Positions 34,539-42,833 of a stretch of 64,000 nt of DNA are shown in pieces. The translations under genes and the position numbers were made by a program. The notes under the pieces were generated by a model. The model was not told the DNA's origin. It was given only the letters and a program-made list of their open reading frames with translations, and searched no databases. Each line of letters begins with the position of its first letter. Positions within the stretch are counted from its first letter, which is position 1. The stretch is from Seohaeicola sp024304985 (GTDB lineage: Bacteria > Pseudomonadota > Alphaproteobacteria > Rhodobacterales > Rhodobacteraceae), in assembly GCF_028802875.1 (NCBI RefSeq), contig NZ_JARAMP010000021.1:12649-76648 (forward strand), written 5' to 3'.

Positions 34539-34997
34539 CTATTTGCGCCGCAACCGGATCACCACATCGACCGAGGCGATCTCGGCCCCCGCAGGCGCGT
34601 TCGGGATGCGCGTGATCTCCAGCTCCTCGCTGGGCGCATCGGTCAGCGTGCCGCTATCCTCCCAGTAGAAATGCGGATGGTCATGCGTGTTGGTGTCGAA
34701 ATAGCTTTTGGTGCCATCCACCGTGATCTCGTGCATCAGCCCGACATCGCAAAAAGCCCGCAACGTATTGTAGACCGTGGCCAGCGACACCCGCTCGCCC
34801 GTGTCCTGCACGGCCGCGAAAAGGCTTTCTGCCGTGACATGGCGATGTTCACCATCACCAACCAGAAGGGCCGCCAAAGCCACCCGCTGCCGGGTCGGGC
34901 GCAGCCCTGCGGTGGCCAGCCAATCGGTGCCGCGCTGTTGGGCGCGCGCGCTGTGATGGCTGTCCGTCTGTGCGCTCATGTGCTTGGTCATCGTCAT
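34539..34997 (-). CDS. irr: Fur-family regulator Irr (iron response regulator)
   Basis: 152 residues if started at ATG 34997; ATG 34991 and 34979 are alternatives. Fur-type winged helix: GLRPTRQRVALAALLVGDGEHRHVTAESLF and VSLATVYNTLRAFCDVGLMHEI. The histidine cluster NTHDHPHFYWED and the acidic TDAPSEELEI tail, without the zinc cysteines of Fur, are typical of Irr, the haem-linked iron regulator of alphaproteobacteria. It is divergent from fabA, a neighbourhood widely kept in this group. Confidence 0.9.
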   Translation of the reverse strand: MTMTKHMSAQTDSHHSARAQQRGTDWLATAGLRPTRQRVALAALLVGDGEHRHVTAESLFAAVQDTGERVSLATVYNTLRAFCDVGLMHEITVDGTKSYFDTNTHDHPHFYWEDSGTLTDAPSEELEITRIPNAPAGAEIASVDVVIRLRRK

Positions 34998-35042
34998 CCG
35001 TTCCCGTCTCTTCCCTTCCTTATAAAGCCCGAAACAGGGAAA

Positions 35043-35055
35043 TTTCAATTGCAAA
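35043..35055. promoter_or_regulatory. Near-palindromic AT-rich element between irr and fabA
   Basis: TTTCAATTGCAAA (35043-35055), a near-perfect dyad around CAATTG, lies in the only AT-rich part of the divergent gap, 46 nt upstream of the irr start. It could be an iron-control (ICE-like) site for Irr autoregulation, but it does not fit the published box exactly. Confidence 0.3.
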
Positions 35056-35203
35056 CCATAATCAGCCGCAACGCCCCCGCCATGGCGACCCGGTCGCGCA
35101 GGCTTGCAAGGGCTTGCGGGCCGATGCTAGAGGGGTCAGACTGAAATCACGCCTCCAAACCACCCTGAAGCCCACGCCAGACCACAAGAAGGACCGCGCC
35201 CGC

Positions 35204-35713
35204 ATGGCCCAGTATCCCACCCGTTTCGACAAGGAAGACCTGCTGAAATGCGCCCGTGGCGAGCTGTTCGGCCCCGGCAACGCCCAGCTTCCCGAACCGC
35301 CGATGCTGATGATGGACCGCATCACTGAGATTTCCGAGGATGGCGGCCTGCACGGCAAGGGCCATGTGGTGGCCGAATTCGACATCACCCCGGACCTGTG
35401 GTTCTTCTCCTGCCATTTTCCCGGCAACCCGATCATGCCCGGCTGTCTGGGTCTTGACGGGCTGTGGCAGCTCACTGGCTTCAATCTGGGCTGGCGCGGC
35501 TGGCAGGGGCGCGGCTACGCGCTGGGCGTGGGCGAGGTGAAACTGACCGGCATGGTCCGCCCCGATCGCAAGATGCTGACCTACAAGGTGGATTTCACCA
35601 AGGCGATCCAGACCCGCCGCCTGACCATGGGCGTGGCCGACGGCATCGTCGAGGCCGATGGCGAAGTGATCTACCAGGTCAAGGACATGAAAGTGGCCCT
35701 CAGCGAAAGCTGA
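35204..35713 (+). CDS. fabA: 3-hydroxydecanoyl-ACP dehydratase/isomerase
   Basis: 169 residues from ATG 35204, preceded by AAGAAGGA. The catalytic His is in FFSCHFPGNPIMPG and the Asp in GCLGLDGLWQLTGFNLGW, the FabA hot-dog signature. It dehydrates 3-hydroxydecanoyl-ACP and isomerises trans-2 to cis-3-decenoyl-ACP, the branch point for unsaturated fatty acids. It forms an operon with fabB and fabI. Confidence 0.97.
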   Translation: MAQYPTRFDKEDLLKCARGELFGPGNAQLPEPPMLMMDRITEISEDGGLHGKGHVVAEFDITPDLWFFSCHFPGNPIMPGCLGLDGLWQLTGFNLGWRGWQGRGYALGVGEVKLTGMVRPDRKMLTYKVDFTKAIQTRRLTMGVADGIVEADGEVIYQVKDMKVALSES

Positions 35714-35812
35714 GAACCCGCCCCACCCGACGCAACGCCATTCCGCCTAACCGCTTGCCCCTCAATCCCTGCTGTCCTACACAGACTTGAACAAGATCAA
35801 GGGAGGGCGTCC

Positions 35813-37042
35813 ATGCGCCGCGTCGTCGTTACAGGGCTGGGGATCGTGTCCAGCATCGGCAACAATGCCTCGGAAGTGCTCGAGGCGCTCAAGGCGGGCC
35901 GCTCGGGTATCCGCGCCAATGAGGCGATGAAGGAACACGGCTTCCGCAGCCAGATCGCAGGCGACATCAAACTCGACATCGCCGAGCATGTGGACAAGCG
36001 CACCCTGCGTTTCATGGGGCCGGGGGCGGCTTACGCCCATATCGCCATGGGGCAGGCCATCGCCGATGCAGGATTGACCGAGGCCGATATCTCCAACGAG
36101 CGCACCGGGCTGGTGGCAGGCTCCGGCGGCCCATCCACATCCTCGATGCTGGTGGCGCATCAGACCGTGCTGGCCAATGGCAGCCCCAAGCGGATCGGGC
36201 CCTTCGCCGTGCCCAAATGCATGTCCTCGACCATTTCCGCCAACCTCAGCACCGCCTACAAGATCAAGGGCATCAACTATTCCATCACCTCGGCCTGCTC
36301 GACCTCGCTGCATTGCATCGGCAACGCCGCGGAGCAGATCATGATGGGCAAGCAGGACGTGATGTTCGCCGGCGGCGGCGAGGAACTCGATTGGACGCTG
36401 TCTTGCCTCTTCGACGCCATGGGCGCGATGAGCAGCAAGTATAACGACACACCGGAACTGGCCTCCCGCGCCTTTGATGCGGACCGTGACGGCTTTGTCA
36501 TCGCAGGCGGCGGTGGCATCGTCGTGCTGGAAGAACTGGACCACGCCCTTGCGCGCGGCGCCAAGATCTATGCCGAAGTCACCGGCTATGCGGCCACATC
36601 CGACGGCCATGACATGGTCGCCCCCTCGGGCGAGGGCGGCGAACGCGCCATGCGACTGGCGCTGGCGGGCCTGAACAAGGATCGCAAGGTCGGCTATATC
36701 AACGCCCATGGCACATCCACCCCCGTGGGCGACGTGGGCGAGGTCGAAGCCGTCCGCCGCGTCTTTGGCCGGGGCACGACTCCGCTGATCTCCTCGACCA
36801 AATCCATGACCGGCCACAGCCAGGGGGCCACCGGCGCACAAGAGGCGATCTATTGCCTCTTGATGCTGGAACATGATTTCATCGCCCCCTCGATCAACGT
36901 GAAAACCCTTGATCCGGCGATTGATGCGGGCGAAATCGCCACGCAGCGCATCGACAATGCGGGGCTCGACACGGTGATGACCAACAGCTTCGGCTTTGGC
37001 GGCACCAATGGCTCGATGCTTTTGTCGAAATATCACGGGTGA
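35813..37042 (+). CDS. fabB: Beta-ketoacyl-ACP synthase I
   Basis: 409 residues, thiolase fold. The active-site triad is the cysteine in YSITSACSTSLHC and histidines in INAHGTSTPVGD and SMTGHSQGATG. It elongates the cis-3-decenoyl-ACP made by FabA, so the pair channels unsaturated fatty acid synthesis. GGGAGGG lies just before the ATG. fabI follows 6 nt after the stop. Confidence 0.97.
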   Translation: MRRVVVTGLGIVSSIGNNASEVLEALKAGRSGIRANEAMKEHGFRSQIAGDIKLDIAEHVDKRTLRFMGPGAAYAHIAMGQAIADAGLTEADISNERTGLVAGSGGPSTSSMLVAHQTVLANGSPKRIGPFAVPKCMSSTISANLSTAYKIKGINYSITSACSTSLHCIGNAAEQIMMGKQDVMFAGGGEELDWTLSCLFDAMGAMSSKYNDTPELASRAFDADRDGFVIAGGGGIVVLEELDHALARGAKIYAEVTGYAATSDGHDMVAPSGEGGERAMRLALAGLNKDRKVGYINAHGTSTPVGDVGEVEAVRRVFGRGTTPLISSTKSMTGHSQGATGAQEAIYCLLMLEHDFIAPSINVKTLDPAIDAGEIATQRIDNAGLDTVMTNSFGFGGTNGSMLLSKYHG

Positions 37043-37048
37043 TCTGAC

Positions 37049-37840
37049 ATGACAGGACAGATGCAGGGTAAACGCGGCCTGATCATGGGGGTCGCCAACG
37101 AACGCTCGATCGCATGGGGCATCGCCAAGGCGATGGCCGAGGCCGGGGCCGAACTCGCCTTCACCTATCAGGGTGAAGCCTTCGGTTCGCGCCTGAAACC
37201 GCTGGCCGAAAGCGTGGGTTCCGATTTCATGGTCGACGTGGACGTGACCGATGACGCCAGCCTTGATGCCGCGTTTGAGAGTTTGGCCGCCCGCTGGCCC
37301 ACGATTGATTTCGTGGTCCACGCCATCGCCTTTTCCGACAAGAACGAACTGACCGGGCGTTTCCTGAACACCAGCCGGGCCAATTTCCGCAACTCGCTGG
37401 ATATCTCGTGCTATTCGCTGATCGAAGTGGCCCGCCGCGCCCATCCCCTGATGGTGGAGAACGGCGGCACCATCCTGACCCTGACCTATCAGGGATCAAA
37501 CCGCGTTACACCCTTCTACAACGTCATGGGCGTGGCCAAGGCGGCGCTGGAATCCGCCGTGCGCTATCTGGCCAATGACCTTGGCCCCGAAGGCATCCGC
37601 GTCAACGCCATCAGCCCCGGCCCGATGAAGACGCTGGCCGGTGCCGCCATCGGCGGCGCGCGCAAGACCTACAAGCATACCGACATGAACGCCCCCCTGC
37701 GGTCGAACGCCACGCTCGAGGCGGTGGGCGGCACGGCGGTCTATCTTGCCTCGGACGCAGGGGCTTGCACGACGGGCGAGATCATCCGCGTCGATGGCGG
37801 CTATCACGTGCTTGGCATGCCGCAGCCCGACAATATCTGA
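37049..37840 (+). CDS. fabI: Enoyl-ACP reductase (NADH), FabI
   Basis: 263 residues, SDR fold: the nucleotide loop GVANERSIAWGIAKAMAEAGAEL, the catalytic pair Y-x6-K in YNVMGVAKAALESAV, and IRVNAISPGPMKTLA. It completes each elongation cycle by reducing enoyl-ACP and is the target of triclosan in relatives. It is the last gene of the fabABI operon; a dispersed repeat follows. Confidence 0.95.
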   Translation: MTGQMQGKRGLIMGVANERSIAWGIAKAMAEAGAELAFTYQGEAFGSRLKPLAESVGSDFMVDVDVTDDASLDAAFESLAARWPTIDFVVHAIAFSDKNELTGRFLNTSRANFRNSLDISCYSLIEVARRAHPLMVENGGTILTLTYQGSNRVTPFYNVMGVAKAALESAVRYLANDLGPEGIRVNAISPGPMKTLAGAAIGGARKTYKHTDMNAPLRSNATLEAVGGTAVYLASDAGACTTGEIIRVDGGYHVLGMPQPDNI

Positions 37841-37877
37841 CGGGCGCGTGGGCGGCGGGGCAGGGACGCTCCGCGGG

Positions 37878-37899
37878 GGATATTTGAAGCAAAAAGAAG
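37878..37899 (+). repeat. 22-nt dispersed repeat, class A, copy 5
   Basis: GGATATTT-GAA-GCAAAAAGAAG, between fabI and the monooxygenase gene, ending 21 nt before the next ATG. Confidence 0.72.
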
Positions 37900-37920
37900 C
37901 GCAGGTTCTGGGGGCATGGA

Positions 37921-39183
37921 ATGACGGTTCTGATCGCGGGCGCAGGCATTGCCGGGCTGGCCATGGGCCTTACGCTGCACCAGCTGGGCATCCCCTTCCG
38001 CATTTTCGAGCGCGTGGGCGAATTGCGCCCCCTTGGCGTGGGGATCAACATCCAGCCCAACGCGGTGCGCGAACTCTATGATCTGGGCCTGCAAACCCAT
38101 CTGGACGCCATCGGCGTGCGCACGCGGCAATACGGGTTCTACACCAAGACGGGCCTTGAAATCTGGGCCGAGCCGCGCGGGCTTCATGCCGGATACACAT
38201 GGCCGCAATATTCGATCCATCGCGGCAAGTTGCAGATGATGCTGCTGGAGGAACTGCAAGCAAGGGCAGGGGCCGATTGCGTGGTCACCGGCGCGGGCGT
38301 GATGCGCTATGAGACGGATGCACAGGGCGCCACCCTGATCCTGAGCGATGGGACACGCGTGACGGGCGATCTGGCGATTGCCGCCGATGGCATCCGCTCG
38401 GCCATCCGCGCCCAGATGCTGCCCGACGAAGGCGAGCCGATCTGGAACGGCGCGATCATGTGGCGCGGCACCAGCCCCGGCGTGCCCTTTCTGGGTGGGG
38501 CCGCGATGATCCTTGCAGGCCATGACACCCAGCGGTTCGTGGCCTATCCGATTTCCGCCACCGACCCCGCAACCGGGCTGGCCGAGATGAACTGGATCGC
38601 CGAACTGCGCGTCGATCCCGGCCGCGCCATGGCCAAGGGCGACTGGAACAAGCCCGCCGATCCGGCGGAATTCCTGCCCGCGTTCGAGGATTGGGATTTC
38701 GGCTGGATCGACTGCCCCGCCATGATCCGCGCCACGACCGGCCCGGTCTATGAATATCCCATGGTTGACCGCGAACCCATGGCCCGCTGGACCGATGGCC
38801 GCGTGACGCTCATGGGGGACGCCGCCCATGCCACCTATCCGGTGGGCTCCAACGGCGCGAGCCAGGCCATCATCGACGCGCGCAAACTGGGGGCGGCGCT
38901 CCGCGCCCATGGCGTGACACCCCAAGCCCTTGAAGCCTACGAGGCCGAAATGCGCCCCCGCGCCGAAGGCATCCTGCGCGCCAATCGTGGCGCTGGCCCG
39001 GATGCGGTCATGCAGATGGTCGAGGACCGTTGCGGCGGTGTGTTCGACAAGATCGAGGATGTCATCCCCCGCGCCGACCTCGCCGCCCATGCCGAGAAAT
39101 ACAAGCGCCTGTCAGGCTTTTCCATCGAGGTGCTGAACGCCCAGCCAGCCATTCTGGGGCCGATGGACCGCGCGGCGGAATAA
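37921..39183 (+). CDS. FAD-dependent monooxygenase, PhzS/salicylate-hydroxylase-like
   Basis: 420 residues. FAD motifs are VLIAGAGIAGLAMGLTLHQLG at the start, IAADGIRSAIR and MGDAAHATYPVGSNGASQAIIDA, the last with the Asn-Gly-Ala-Ser form seen in PhzS-type enzymes. Predicted cytoplasmic aromatic hydroxylase using NADH. No aromatic-ring cleavage gene adjoins it, so the substrate is open. The initiation site lacks a clear ribosome-binding sequence, unusual for this window, because the repeat lies there. Confidence 0.88.
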   Translation: MTVLIAGAGIAGLAMGLTLHQLGIPFRIFERVGELRPLGVGINIQPNAVRELYDLGLQTHLDAIGVRTRQYGFYTKTGLEIWAEPRGLHAGYTWPQYSIHRGKLQMMLLEELQARAGADCVVTGAGVMRYETDAQGATLILSDGTRVTGDLAIAADGIRSAIRAQMLPDEGEPIWNGAIMWRGTSPGVPFLGGAAMILAGHDTQRFVAYPISATDPATGLAEMNWIAELRVDPGRAMAKGDWNKPADPAEFLPAFEDWDFGWIDCPAMIRATTGPVYEYPMVDREPMARWTDGRVTLMGDAAHATYPVGSNGASQAIIDARKLGAALRAHGVTPQALEAYEAEMRPRAEGILRANRGAGPDAVMQMVEDRCGGVFDKIEDVIPRADLAAHAEKYKRLSGFSIEVLNAQPAILGPMDRAAE

Positions 39184-39188
39184 CCCGC

Positions 39189-40058
39189 TCAGAACCACTG
39201 ACCCGGCTCCATCAGCCCCAGATCCAGCAACTGTCGCGAATGCCACTCGAACAGGGTGGAATTGTGCCAGCGGAAACTATGGATGTCGAAGGTCGATCCG
39301 GGGTTGGCCTTCAGCGCCTTGGCCGTGCGGAACGAACAGATGGCCGCCGTGATGTTGTGATGCCACGGGCAGGCATAGGTGTTGTATTCCTCGTTATTGA
39401 ACGTGTGTGTCTCGCGCAGCTCCAACCCCGGCTTGGCCCGGAACAGCGCGATCCGGTCGATCTTGCGCCGCGGCGCGGGGATATGCTCCTCATAGCGCCA
39501 GCGCAGACCGCCGAAGAAATCCAGCTGCCGTTCGCGCGGGTGGTTGTGATTGTCCGGATCGACACGCGCCAGCGCGTAATAGCCCGACTTGTCCAGATGT
39601 GCATCCTCAAGGCTCACGGCGGACGGGCGCGCGTTCAGATCCCCTGCATAGAGGTCAATGACATAGCACAGCATCGCATCGCGCCGTTCCTCGGTGTGAA
39701 AGGCCAGCATCTCGGCCGCAGAGCGGCTCTCGCAGAAGGGATAGAACAGGTATTCCGCGTTGTAGCAGTAATAGAACCATGTTCCGGGCGCGGCCTTGAT
39801 CAGCGCATTGACCGTATCGGTCAGCATGGTCGGCGCCAGCGTGTCGTGGTCGATCCGGTGCACCGTGCTGTCGAACTCCTCCGCCAGATCGAAGGCGGCC
39901 GGCATGAAGGCCAGAACCGCAGCAAATCCCAACCCCAGATGATGCCGCAGGGTCGAGGCGACCTCGACCTCATCCTCGACAAAGATCACCGCCACCGGCC
40001 CCTTGGCCAGCAGTTTGTCCGACCGGGTCAGAAAATCCTTGAGACTCGTATACCGCAT
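39189..40058 (-). CDS. Conserved hypothetical protein, glycosyltransferase-like
   Basis: 289 residues from ATG 40058. The first strand and loop (VAVIFVEDEVEVASTLRHHLGLGF) and APGTWFYYCYNAEYLFYPFCE recall GT-A glycosyltransferases of the family 2 or 92 kind, in which the second segment normally carries a DxD. Here it reads Asn-Ala-Glu, so a metal-dependent transferase is uncertain. Later segments (SLEDAHLDKSGYYALAR, FNNEEYNTYACPWHHNITAAICSF) are strongly patterned. Conserved in Rhodobacterales as I recall; function unproven. It is divergent from miaB. Confidence 0.75.
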   Translation of the reverse strand: MRYTSLKDFLTRSDKLLAKGPVAVIFVEDEVEVASTLRHHLGLGFAAVLAFMPAAFDLAEEFDSTVHRIDHDTLAPTMLTDTVNALIKAAPGTWFYYCYNAEYLFYPFCESRSAAEMLAFHTEERRDAMLCYVIDLYAGDLNARPSAVSLEDAHLDKSGYYALARVDPDNHNHPRERQLDFFGGLRWRYEEHIPAPRRKIDRIALFRAKPGLELRETHTFNNEEYNTYACPWHHNITAAICSFRTAKALKANPGSTFDIHSFRWHNSTLFEWHSRQLLDLGLMEPGQWF

Positions 40059-40189
40059 CGCCGTGAAATCGCCCCGCACCTGTCGTCTCTGCCTGTTGCC
40101 GCGCAAGGTCCGCGAAATCCGCGTGCATTGCAAGGGACCCCCGTTCTGGTATAGGCACGCATCCGACCCCCGACCGTCAGGACATCTCC

Positions 40190-41509
40190 ATGAGCACGCC
40201 GAAGAAACTCTATATCAAGACCTATGGCTGCCAGATGAACGTCTATGACAGCGAGCGCATGGCCGAGGCGATGGGCAGCTCGGGCTATGTCGAGACGGCG
40301 ACGCCCGAAGACGCCGACATGATCCTGCTCAATACCTGCCATATCCGCGAGAAAGCGGCGGAAAAGGTCTATTCCGAACTGGGCCGCTTCCGCGTGCTGA
40401 AAGAGGCCAATCCCGACCTCAAGATCGGCGTCGCGGGCTGCGTGGCGCAGGCCGAAGGGGCCGAGATCATGCGCCGCCAGCCGCTGGTCGATCTGGTCGT
40501 CGGCCCGCAAAGCTATCACCGCCTGCCGCAGCTCGAGGCCCGCACGCGTGAGGGCAAGCGTGCCCTCGACACCGATTTCCCCGAGGATGACAAGTTCGAA
40601 ACCCTCCGCCACCGCCCCAAGGCCGCGCGCGGGCCCACAGCCTTCCTGACCGTGCAGGAAGGCTGCGACAAGTTCTGCGCCTTCTGCGTGGTGCCCTATA
40701 CGCGCGGTGCCGAAGTCAGCCGCCCCGCCGACCGCATCCTTGAGGAAGCCCGCGATCTGGTCGCGCGCGGTGTGCGCGAGATCACGCTGCTGGGCCAGAA
40801 CGTCAACGCCTATCACGGCGCCGGCGAAGGTGGCGACTGGTCGCTGGCCCGCCTCATCCGCGCTCTGGACCGCATCGACGGGCTGGAGCGCATCCGCTTC
40901 ACCACCTCGCATCCCAACGACATGTCCGATGACCTGATCGCCGCCCATGGCGATTGCGCCAAGCTGATGCCCTATCTGCATCTGCCCGTGCAATCGGGCA
41001 GCGACCGCATCCTCAAGCGGATGAACCGCAACCACACGGCCGACGCTTACCTGCACCTGATCGAACGGATCCGCGCCGCGCGCCCCGATATCCTGCTCTC
41101 CAGCGATTTCATCGTGGGCTTCCCCGAAGAGACCGAGGCGGATTTCACCGCCACGCTCGACCTGATCCGCGCGGTGGAATTCGGGCAGGCCTATTCCTTC
41201 AAATACTCTACCCGCCCCGGCACCCCGGCGGCCGAGCGCGCGCAACTGCCTGACGATGTCACGACCGACCGCCTCTACCGGTTGCAGGCGCTTCTGGCCG
41301 CGCAGCAGCGTCGCGTGCAGGACAGCATGGTCGGGCGCGAGGTCGCGGTCCTTTTCGAACGTGCGGGCCGGATGCCGGGTCAGATGGTCGGCAAATCCGA
41401 ATATCTGCATGCCGTGCATGTGTCCGACGCCGCTGCAACCATCGGGCAGATCGCACGGGTCAGAATCACCGGCAGCGGCACGAACTCCCTGTCCGGCGTC
41501 ATGGCCTGA
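40190..41509 (+). CDS. miaB: tRNA-2-methylthio-N6-dimethylallyladenosine synthase
   Basis: 439 residues. N-terminal UPF0004 domain with cysteines in KTYGCQMN, LLNTCHIR and VAGCVAQ for the first 4Fe-4S cluster; radical-SAM motif CDKFCAFC for the second; C-terminal TRAM domain (GREVAVLFERAGRMPGQMVGKSEY). It adds the 2-methylthio group to i6A37 of tRNAs reading UNN codons. It starts the miaB-phoH-ybeY-corC-lnt neighbourhood, here interrupted by two envelope genes. Confidence 0.97.
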   Translation: MSTPKKLYIKTYGCQMNVYDSERMAEAMGSSGYVETATPEDADMILLNTCHIREKAAEKVYSELGRFRVLKEANPDLKIGVAGCVAQAEGAEIMRRQPLVDLVVGPQSYHRLPQLEARTREGKRALDTDFPEDDKFETLRHRPKAARGPTAFLTVQEGCDKFCAFCVVPYTRGAEVSRPADRILEEARDLVARGVREITLLGQNVNAYHGAGEGGDWSLARLIRALDRIDGLERIRFTTSHPNDMSDDLIAAHGDCAKLMPYLHLPVQSGSDRILKRMNRNHTADAYLHLIERIRAARPDILLSSDFIVGFPEETEADFTATLDLIRAVEFGQAYSFKYSTRPGTPAAERAQLPDDVTTDRLYRLQALLAAQQRRVQDSMVGREVAVLFERAGRMPGQMVGKSEYLHAVHVSDAAATIGQIARVRITGSGTNSLSGVMA

Positions 41510-41656
41510 ACCGGCCCCGCCTGAAAAAGAGCACTGTCTCCTGATCCGCATGAGGGGCGAATGCCTCCCCTGATGGCTGCGTCATGGGCGAGTTGCTGTG
41601 CCGTCATTCGCCCAAAGATATAATCCGTCCTTTCGCTGGGGATTGTTGCGCGAATA

Positions 41657-41674
41657 TCCACAATATCTTGTGGA
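41657..41674. promoter_or_regulatory. Inverted repeat upstream of the OmpA-family gene
   Basis: TCCACAA-TATC-TTGTGGA, a perfect 7-bp dyad in an AT-rich stretch 112 nt before the ompA-like start. It may be an operator; the position in a low-GC gap between miaB and the OmpA gene suggests a separate promoter for the envelope pair. Confidence 0.4.
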
Positions 41675-41785
41675 ATTTTCTTCCCAATCGCTACAAATCT
41701 TCGTATTCTGCCGTCTAGTATGTGCGCCCCTGGGGTCTCCTGTCGGGCGATTTGGTTAAACAGTAATCAAGGGGACTTTTCCAAG

Positions 41786-42349
41786 ATGACATGGTCAGCA
41801 ATACGTGCGGCGCTCGCCTGTGCGGTTGTGTCCGCAGTGGCCGTCGCGGGGCTCGCAGATGCGGCCTCGGCCCAGCAGAACACCGTCAAGGGTGAGCGGT
41901 ATGTCCCCACCATCTGGGTCGACCCGGATGGTTGCGAACATTGGGTGATGGACGATGGTGCCGAAGGTTTCATGTCGCCGCATCTGGACCGCAACGGCAA
42001 TCCCGTCTGCCACCGGGGGCAGGTCTGCGGCGTGATGCCGACGGATCAGTTCTTCGCCACCAACGGCGCCCAGATCCACGCCAACACCCGCCAGAATCTT
42101 GAATCCTTCTTCCGCAAGGCGAATGCGCGGGCCTATCTGGTCCACGGTCACACCGACAGCCGCGCCTCGGACGAATACAACATGAGCCTCAGCCTGCGGC
42201 GCGCCGATGCCGTGGCGCGGGTCGGGCAATCCGTCGGTGCCAATATCATCGACGTGCGCGGCTTCGGCGAACGGATGCCAAGGGCCAGCAATTCCACCGC
42301 AGACGGCATGGCGCAGAACCGCCGCGTCGAAATCATCTGCCTGCGCTGA
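41786..42349 (+). CDS. OmpA-family peptidoglycan-binding envelope protein with an N-terminal Trp/Cys motif
   Basis: 187 residues from ATG 41786; a longer frame from 41720 is not needed. Sec signal peptide (ALACAVVSAVAVAGLADAASAQ). Residues 43-75 form a motif ending in cysteines, TIWVDPDGCEHWVMDDG and GNPVC. The C-terminal OmpA domain (VHGHTDSRASDEYNMSLSLRRADAVARVG then RGFGERMPRASN, QNRRVEIICLR) binds peptidoglycan. The protein probably spans the periplasm; it has no barrel. The same N-terminal motif occurs in the next gene. Confidence 0.87.
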   Translation: MTWSAIRAALACAVVSAVAVAGLADAASAQQNTVKGERYVPTIWVDPDGCEHWVMDDGAEGFMSPHLDRNGNPVCHRGQVCGVMPTDQFFATNGAQIHANTRQNLESFFRKANARAYLVHGHTDSRASDEYNMSLSLRRADAVARVGQSVGANIIDVRGFGERMPRASNSTADGMAQNRRVEIICLR

Positions 42350-42360
42350 GGAGACCGGAA

Positions 42361-42657
42361 ATGACCTATTTCAAGGGAATCGCAATGCTGGGGGTCGTGG
42401 CGGCCCTGGCGGGTTGCACGGTTGATGCGGACAAGTCGCGGGATACCGGGTTGGACCGCAAGCACCTCAGCCAGCTTGTGGCGGGTGTCTGGGTCGATCC
42501 CAACGGCTGCGACCACTGGATCATCGACGACGGGCTGGAGGGCTATCTGTCGCCCCGCCTGCAACCCGATGGCGCGCCTGTCTGCTCCAATGCTGCCCCT
42601 CCGGGCACGGCGGTCGGCCCCTACAAGGCGCGCGGCAAGATTCTGCCCAACCTCTGA
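42361..42657 (+). CDS. Small lipoprotein sharing the Trp/Cys motif of its neighbour
   Basis: 98 residues with the lipobox AALAGC (C19). Its residues 43-75 match the OmpA-family neighbour at 20 of 33 positions by eye (GVWVDPNGCDHWIIDDGLEG ... GAPVC), including the two cysteines, both Trp and the Asp-Asp-Gly. The gene lies 11 nt after the OmpA gene, and a Rho-independent terminator follows at 42684-42714, so the two form one transcript. Function unknown; an envelope structural or assembly pair is likely. Confidence 0.82.
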   Translation: MTYFKGIAMLGVVAALAGCTVDADKSRDTGLDRKHLSQLVAGVWVDPNGCDHWIIDDGLEGYLSPRLQPDGAPVCSNAAPPGTAVGPYKARGKILPNL

Positions 42658-42683
42658 TCCGGGCGACATTTCGCCCGAACATG

Positions 42684-42714
42684 CACCACAGACGCCCCGC
42701 CTGTGGTGTTTTTT
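42684..42714 (+). terminator. Rho-independent terminator of the OmpA/lipoprotein pair
   Basis: CACCACAG, loop ACGCCCCGC, CTGTGGTG and a run of six T. The stem is perfect. Confidence 0.92.
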
Positions 42715-42833
42715 GTTGCCCGGCACCCTACATGATGATCATGCCGCTTGCACGATGCCGCGCAACTTGGCACCCTTTCCCACAGGTGACAGGGTCAGCC
42801 CTCCGCTGATCCGGCCTCAGCAAGGAGATCTGC

